Below, in pieces: positions 41,539 to 46,152 of a stretch of 46,152 nt of DNA. The notes below the pieces were generated by a model that did no database searches, had not been told where the DNA came from, and saw nothing but the letters and a program-made list of their open reading frames with translations. The stretch is taken from NCBI GenBank assembly GCA_041750975.1, contig JBGSYN010000008.1, positions 1 to 46,152 on the forward strand, written 5' to 3'. The translations under genes and the position numbers were made by a program. The stretch is from JBGSYN01 sp041750975. GTDB taxonomy: Bacteria; Pseudomonadota; Alphaproteobacteria; Geminicoccales; Geminicoccaceae. Numbering within the stretch: position 1 is the stretch's first letter; each line of letters begins with the position of its first letter.

Positions 41539-41874
41539 TCACCCCAAGCGCAATGCTTCGGCCCAGGCTGCAGTCTTCACGAAGCCACCGAACGGAAAGA
41601 AATGAACACCGGCGATTCGCTTCGGTGACAAGACATCGGCGGCGGTAGCGAACTCACGAATGAGCGCATCCGGTGCATGCTCGGTCGCGAGATGGGCAAT
41701 TTTCTGGCCATGCTGTCGAAGAAACCGCGTCGATGCGGAAACACCGCACATCCGGGCATATTTGATGAGACCGGCGAGCGAAGTCGGGCCGGCGAGGCCA
41801 AACCTGACGGCCAGTCTATTGCCCTGGCTATGAAGACGGGCTTTTTTCAGCATGATTTCCGTCAGGCCGACCAT
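41539..41874 (-). pseudogene. Remnant of a methylenetetrahydrofolate reductase-like gene (C-terminal part)
   Basis: The frame encodes RLAVRFGLAGPTSLAGLIKY, ARMCGVSAS and later RIAGVHFFPFGGFVKTAAWA. This is the C-terminal pattern of the short alphaproteobacterial MetF-like reductases (G-L-A-G-P-x-S-L-x-x-L, C-G-V, H-F-F-P-F-G-G). A full enzyme needs about 290 residues. The frame is blocked by TGA at 41965-41967 and the catalytic N-terminal part is missing. Weaker MetF-like pieces (IFLHLPLGAS, ARFVPIPTSIAAS) appear in other frames up to about 42060, as if a middle portion was lost. No start codon for a plausible short protein is supported. Confidence 0.6.
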
Positions 41875-42085
41875 GAAGCCGATGCGGCGATGCTCGTCGG
41901 AATCGGGACGAATCGGGCCCCGCGCGGAATAGACTTCGAAAGTTCGGGCCGGTGGGTAGTAATATCATGCGTGGCGGTCATCAGCCAGTGCCGAGGCCCC
42001 GAGGGGCAGGTGCAGAAAGATAGCCGACACTGCCGAGATCGCCTGGCACCTCGAGCGGTGTCGCCCGGTCACCACACGTTCGCTC

Positions 42086-42127
42086 GCCTAATGGATCGCC
42101 TCGGTTGCCTAATGGATTGCCTCGGTC
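42086..42127. repeat. 21-bp tandem duplication over a stop codon
   Basis: Two adjacent 21-base units (42086-42106 and 42107-42127) match at 19 of 21 positions (core GCCTAATGGAT-GCCTCGGT). The distal unit encodes the last residues (T-E-A-I-H) and TAG stop of the aminotransferase gene, and the other repeats the same codons and stop just after it. Replication slippage is the simplest origin. Confidence 0.85.
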
Positions 42128-42957
42128 GAATGTGCGAACTCCCAATAAAGGTCACGGGCTCTGAGGCATACCGGACCAATCGGCATGGCTCGGCCCTCCA
42201 GTTTGATGATGGGCATGACCTTGCCGAAATTGCCAGTACTGAAGAGTTCGTCCGCACCTTCGAAATCCCGGCGTTTCAGGCAGACCTCGTGCACTCTGAA
42301 GCCGTCCCGCCGCAGCAATTCCATCGCACGACGCCTCGTCACGCCGGCGAGAAACGTGCCATTTTCCGCGGGCGTAAATACCTCAGCGTCCTTAACCATC
42401 CAGATATTGGCCGTTGCCAGTTCGGCGACATTGCCGTTGGGATCGAAGGTGATGGCGTTGTCGAATCCCCGGTTCTTCGCCTCGATCAAGGCTCGTTGCA
42501 GATTGGGGTAGAGACACCCGGCCTTGGCGTCCGTTGGCGCCATATCCTGCGCCGGCCGCCGAAAACTCGAGAAACAGACGGCGAACCCGACGGGATCGGG
42601 CATCGGCATTTCGATAATGGCGAGTGCGAAATCCGTCGATGAGGCGACCGGTGTCACAAATCCGCGCCGAGCAAAGAACGCCGGGCGAATGTAAGCAGCC
42701 GTACCCCGCGACAATCGACGAACTCCCTCCCAAGAGATCGCTTCGATCTCCGTGGCGGTCAGTGTCGGCTCGAGCAGCATGTTGCGGGCGGAGACGATCA
42801 GCCGCTGACAATGCAAATCCAGATCGGGTGCTACATTCTCGAACGATCTGGCGCCGTCGAATGCCACGGTTGCCATCCAGAACGCGTGATCGAGTGGCCC
42901 AAGGATCTTTTTGTCGTCGGGGAACCACTCGCCCCCGTACCAAACCTGATTGGTCAT
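42109..42957 (-). CDS. Class IV aminotransferase (branched-chain amino acid aminotransferase-like)
   Basis: This is a PLP-dependent fold-type IV enzyme. The start ATG 42957 (MTNQVWYGGEWFPDDKKILG) gives 282 residues; the upstream frame is not supported. The catalytic lysine is in APTDAKAGCLYPNLQRALIE near residue 150. The typical E-x-x-x-A-N-I-W-M segment (NVAELATANIWMV) lies near residue 185, and the GTFLAGVTRRRAMELLRRDG motif near 215 binds the cofactor phosphate. ILVE-type, D-amino acid or aminodeoxychorismate-lyase activity cannot be separated from sequence alone. Downstream lies the MetF-like remnant. Confidence 0.88.
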   Translation of the reverse strand: MTNQVWYGGEWFPDDKKILGPLDHAFWMATVAFDGARSFENVAPDLDLHCQRLIVSARNMLLEPTLTATEIEAISWEGVRRLSRGTAAYIRPAFFARRGFVTPVASSTDFALAIIEMPMPDPVGFAVCFSSFRRPAQDMAPTDAKAGCLYPNLQRALIEAKNRGFDNAITFDPNGNVAELATANIWMVKDAEVFTPAENGTFLAGVTRRRAMELLRRDGFRVHEVCLKRRDFEGADELFSTGNFGKVMPIIKLEGRAMPIGPVCLRARDLYWEFAHSTEAIH

Positions 42958-43130
42958 CTTGCCATTTCGTAGAACTTCCGCAGAGGCATCGGGATAAATC
43001 GTCAGTATCGAATGAGGAAATGAATTCGCGAGGCGCGTCAAATAGGGTGCTTGAGGGCCCGTGACTCGATTACCGATCGCGATTACCACTCTGATCGCCT
43101 CTGCCATCCGCATGGCAGGGCGAATTTTCG

Positions 43131-44189
43131 ATGTTCTCCCCGCCAATTAGGACCGGCTGTATGACCCACGTGGCCAGCCTCGATCAACGAACTGCCTTGC
43201 CTTGGTTGCGATGGATATCACTGACCGTGACGACACTCATTTACCTTGCGGCCCTTGCCCTTGTCGCCGTCAACATTCTCAGCCTGCTCGGACGCTTTGA
43301 CTGGCGCGCCGACCTCGTCAGTCATTTCCGACCGCATTTGGCTATCGGTTCGTTGCTGTTCGCCCTGTGCGCATTATTTTTCCTTCGCTATGCGGCTGCA
43401 GGCATCGGCTTCGTCTGCTGCAGTGTTCAGCTCTATCTGTTGCTGACGGCAATCCCGTCGCCGGCCGTGGCCGCGACAGGGCAGGAACTCAAAGTGATGA
43501 CGATCAACGTCCTGGGCGAGAACCGGCGCTTTCAGGATCTTCTTCGTCTAGTCGAGCAGGAAAGACCGGATATTCTGGCGTTGCAGGAGATGGACTGGGA
43601 TTGGGAACAAACGGCCCGCAAGGTCGAAAAGCTTTTTCCCCATTCGACGCTGCCACCCCATCGCCATCCGCCCTCGAACCAAATCTTCAGCAGATTTCCG
43701 ATCGTGGACGCAAAGGTCCAACGACTACCGCCCGGCGCCAAACAGCGCGGGCCGACCAATGCCGTGCTGGCAACCTTGGATATCGACGGGCAGCCGGTCG
43801 ACTTCATCAATGTCCATCCTTCCCACCCGATGAGCTATCGGTTGTGGGAAGGGCGCAACGTGTTTTTCGATTGGATCGCCGATCGCATTGCGGCTGCGCC
43901 ATCGGACCGGCCGGTCATCGTGGTCGGTGACTGGAACCTCTCGCCATGGTCCCCTTGGTACACAAGATTTATGGAGCGAACGGGTCTCAAGGATGCCGCG
44001 GCATTGACCTATGGCGAACCGACCCGACATCCCCGCGGCTATCCGGGCCTTTATCTGCTGGGCGTAACCATCGATCACATTACGGTTTCACCCGACATCG
44101 CAGTCTCGAGCAGCGATGTCGGGCCCGATATCGGATCCGATCATCGACCAGTTAAGGCAATCCTGCATCTGCCTCGAATTCAGGGGTGA
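43131..44189 (+). CDS. Membrane-anchored endonuclease/exonuclease/phosphatase family protein
   Basis: The protein has 352 residues from ATG 43131 (ATG 43161 is an alternative). Three hydrophobic segments in the first 110 residues anchor it in the membrane. A DNase I-like EEP domain follows: MTINVLGENRRF and DILALQEMDWDWE (metal-binding Glu) near 125-160, VGDWNLSPWSPWYT (catalytic Asp/Asn) near 270, and GSDHRPV (Asp/His) near 340. These are the four active-site blocks. The E. coli-type YafD/MqnP-like topology is similar; the substrate is unknown. It is divergent from the aminotransferase gene. Confidence 0.88.
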   Translation: MFSPPIRTGCMTHVASLDQRTALPWLRWISLTVTTLIYLAALALVAVNILSLLGRFDWRADLVSHFRPHLAIGSLLFALCALFFLRYAAAGIGFVCCSVQLYLLLTAIPSPAVAATGQELKVMTINVLGENRRFQDLLRLVEQERPDILALQEMDWDWEQTARKVEKLFPHSTLPPHRHPPSNQIFSRFPIVDAKVQRLPPGAKQRGPTNAVLATLDIDGQPVDFINVHPSHPMSYRLWEGRNVFFDWIADRIAAAPSDRPVIVVGDWNLSPWSPWYTRFMERTGLKDAAALTYGEPTRHPRGYPGLYLLGVTIDHITVSPDIAVSSSDVGPDIGSDHRPVKAILHLPRIQG

Positions 44190-44249
44190 TTTGGCCACTG
44201 GCCGATCTCGATGTTGGCGCCGATCGGCTCCTGCGGCTAGGCTCTCCCC

Positions 44250-45854
44250 ATGGCACCAAATTCCCTAAGTTCTGAAGGTTCTCCGTCAGGCCGGGTTCCG
44301 GAGCAGGCGAGCAATCTCGCAGAGTTCACCGTCAGCGAGCTCGCCTTTTCGCTCAAGCGGACCGTCGAAGACGCCTTCGGGCTCGTTCGGGTCAGAGGTG
44401 AGCTTTCCGGGTTCAAACGGGCGAGTTCGGGTCATCTATATTTTGCGCTCAAGGACGATCGGGCGGTCCTCGACGGAGTCTGCTGGCGTGGCGCCGCTCG
44501 CAAAATCACGATCGAACTTGAAGACGGACTCGAGGTCATCTGCACGGGTCAGCTGACCACATATCCGGCCCGGTCACGCTATCAACTCGTCGTCGAAAGC
44601 ATTGAGCCCGCCGGCATCGGCGCCCTTATGGCCTTGCTGGAGGAACGCCGGAAAAAGCTCCAGGCCGAAGGCCTGTTCGATGAGGAACGCAAGCGGGCCT
44701 TGCCGTTTCTGCCTGAGACCATCGGCATCGTTACGTCGCCCACGGGAGCGGTGATCCGCGATATTCTCCATCGGATCGAAGAGCGTTTCCCCTGTCGGAT
44801 CCTGCTCTGGCCGGTCATGGTTCAGGGCCAGGGTGCTGCGGAGCAGATTACGCGAGCGATCAACGGCTTCGATGCCTGGCCCGGGACCCTTGAACTACCT
44901 CGCCCGGACCTTCTTATCGTCGCGCGTGGCGGTGGATCGATCGAGGATCTCTGGTCGTTCAATGAGGAAGCCGTGGTTCGCGCCGTCAGTGCCTGCACAA
45001 TTCCCGTTATTTCGGCGGTCGGTCATGAGACGGATACAACGCTTGTCGACTACGCTGCCGACCGCCGGGCACCGACACCGACCGCAGCGGCCGAGATGGC
45101 GGTTCCAGTGCGGCGGGATCTGCTCAACACGCTAGGTGGCCTGGAGGGCCGTCTATCCGAAAGCTTGCAGCGCAATATCTCTCAACGCGGCGACTATCTC
45201 CGGGGCCTTGCCCGTGGCCTGCCGGATCCGAAAAATCTCGTCGAACTCAACCAACAGCGAATCGATGAGCTGGCCGAGCGCCATGGCATTGCCGTCCACA
45301 ATCATCTCCACCGCCTGGAGCTTCAAGGTCATGCGATGGCGCGAGGTCTTCGCCCGCCGATCGAAATGCTGCGCGACCGGCAGCGAACACTAACCCTCGC
45401 GATCGAGCGCGCGCAGACCGTCATCAAGGATCATATGCGGGACGCTGACCGTGAGCATGCGCGAGCCGGTCAGAGGCTCGGATCGGTTTCTTTCGGCCAG
45501 CGACTCATGGTGGCTGAGAGTGGCTGGCAGACCGCTATCGAACGTCTCCGCTATGCATTCGAAACGCGACGCAACGAATGGACGCGCCGTTTCGAGACGG
45601 CGGCGAGCATGCTTGAAAGCCTAAGCCATCGTAGTGCCCTCGAGCGAGGCTATGCGCTGGTTCGATCCTCGGCGTCTTCGCAGCTGGTTCGAACCGCTCA
45701 CGCCGCTCGTGGCGAGCCATCCCTGTCGCTGGAGTTCGCAGATGGTGGGCTCCTGGTAAGGCCATGCGAAGACGACGAACTCCCGGCTTCTCAATCGACG
45801 CCAGCCAAACCCTCGGGCAAAAAAGCCCGGCGCAATCAGGGCGAGTTGTTCTAA
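44250..45854 (+). CDS. xseA: Exodeoxyribonuclease VII large subunit
   Basis: XseA with XseB degrades single-stranded DNA into oligonucleotides. The 534-residue protein has the N-terminal OB-fold (about residues 20-120, EFTVSELAFSLKRTVEDAFG, VRVRGELSGFKRASSGHLYF). The catalytic domain follows, with RRKKLQAEGLFDEERKRALP, IGIVTSPTGAVIRDILHRI, VARGGGSIEDLWSFNEE and AVGHETDTTLVDYAADRRAP, the family's conserved blocks at about 130-270. A long coiled coil binds XseB (about 300-460), and the C-terminal tail is basic. No xseB is in the window. Confidence 0.96.
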   Translation: MAPNSLSSEGSPSGRVPEQASNLAEFTVSELAFSLKRTVEDAFGLVRVRGELSGFKRASSGHLYFALKDDRAVLDGVCWRGAARKITIELEDGLEVICTGQLTTYPARSRYQLVVESIEPAGIGALMALLEERRKKLQAEGLFDEERKRALPFLPETIGIVTSPTGAVIRDILHRIEERFPCRILLWPVMVQGQGAAEQITRAINGFDAWPGTLELPRPDLLIVARGGGSIEDLWSFNEEAVVRAVSACTIPVISAVGHETDTTLVDYAADRRAPTPTAAAEMAVPVRRDLLNTLGGLEGRLSESLQRNISQRGDYLRGLARGLPDPKNLVELNQQRIDELAERHGIAVHNHLHRLELQGHAMARGLRPPIEMLRDRQRTLTLAIERAQTVIKDHMRDADREHARAGQRLGSVSFGQRLMVAESGWQTAIERLRYAFETRRNEWTRRFETAASMLESLSHRSALERGYALVRSSASSQLVRTAHAARGEPSLSLEFADGGLLVRPCEDDELPASQSTPAKPSGKKARRNQGELF

Positions 45855-45859
45855 GCGAG

Positions 45860-46152
45860 ATGGACGACGCCAATCCCATGCAGCGCCTTCTGGAAATCAT
45901 GCGTCGTCTGCGTGATTTGGAGACCGGTTGTCCCTGGGACATCGTCCAGAGCTTTGAAACGATCGCGCCCTACACCATCGAAGAAGCCTATGAGGTCGCG
46001 GACGCAATCGAACGCAAGCAATGGCAGGAACTTAAGCTCGAACTCGGCGATCTGCTGCTGCAGGTCGTTTATCACAGCCGCATGGCCGAGGAGGCAGGAC
46101 TGTTCGATTTCGACGCAGTTGCCACGGCGATCAGCGACAAGATGGTCGAGCG
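45860..46152 (+). CDS. mazG: Nucleoside triphosphate pyrophosphohydrolase MazG (partial)
   Basis: MazG hydrolyses NTPs to NMPs and limits toxic or stress-related nucleotides. The start ATG 45860 follows the xseA stop by five bases. The 97 visible residues read MDDANPMQRLLEIMRRLRDL, then CPWDIVQSFETIAPYTIEEA, in which the E-x-x-E pattern (IEEAYEVADAIE) gives the metal-binding glutamates. LKLELGDLLLQVVYHSRMAE supplies the second E-x-x-D set. The gene runs off the right edge. Confidence 0.94.
   Translation, partial: MDDANPMQRLLEIMRRLRDLETGCPWDIVQSFETIAPYTIEEAYEVADAIERKQWQELKLELGDLLLQVVYHSRMAEEAGLFDFDAVATAISDKMVE

Noticed and set aside
45814..45829. CGGGC-A6-GCCCG hairpin as a terminator
   Set aside because: It lies inside the xseA coding region, has no T run after it and mazG follows at once.
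1..46152. CRISPR array, insertion sequence or prophage
   Set aside because: No regularly spaced repeats with spacers, no transposase or phage structural motif, and no paired terminal inverted repeats were seen.

Overview
The window looks like chromosomal DNA of a high-GC alphaproteobacterium, probably of the Rhodospirillales or a related order. This is inferred from gene order and protein character, not from a marker gene. The main support is the long minus-strand run argS - SPOR protein - nagZ - M50 peptidase - scpA - scpB - (ABC ATPase) - tatA - tatB - tatC - serS - surE - LysM/M23 lipoprotein, followed by yajC - secD - secF - Mth938-like, an arrangement typical of alphaproteobacteria. Start codons are often TTG or GTG, and neighbouring genes commonly overlap by 4 bases or touch.

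Layout. 1-960: the end of an unidentified (possibly DUF4114) gene, then an orphan protein with a 45-bp in-frame repeat behind a near-consensus promoter. 1000-18191 (almost all minus strand): protein export (secF, secD, yajC, tatC, tatB, tatA), cell-envelope and division functions (NlpD-like lipoprotein, NagZ, SPOR protein), chromosome condensation (scpA, scpB), tRNA charging (serS, argS), nucleotide metabolism (surE, dgt) and an ABC ATPase with no visible partner. 18328-20061 (plus): erpA and a TTC38-like TPR protein.

20058-27945 is the accessory-looking metabolic block. It holds a tripartite tricarboxylate transporter (tctC-tctB-tctA) divergent from a GntR/FCD regulator, an M20 hydrolase, an OsmC-type protein, a PsiE-like membrane protein and a sialic-acid-lyase-type aldolase. 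A perfect 12-bp palindrome lies on the predicted -10 elements of both divergent promoters, which suggests local control. 28018-29710 is a stretch of gene decay: three adjacent genes are frameshifted, interrupted or truncated. It lies next to tRNA-Ser(GGA).

30007-39714 returns to housekeeping genes: lepA, pheT, pheS, rplT, rpmI, prmA and a UvrD/PcrA helicase, with a good promoter before rpmI and an intrinsic terminator between rplT and pheS. 39683-43146 holds a ClC-family channel with CBS domains, a remnant of a methylenetetrahydrofolate-reductase-like gene, and a class IV aminotransferase whose stop codon lies in a 21-bp tandem duplication. 43131 to the end (plus) carries a membrane-anchored endonuclease/exonuclease/phosphatase protein, xseA and the start of mazG.

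I found no CRISPR array, prophage, insertion sequence or replication origin. No clearly new multi-gene system stands out. The best candidates for novelty are the regulated transporter/hydrolase/aldolase block, the orphan ABC ATPase inside the scp-tat run, and the repeat protein at the left edge.
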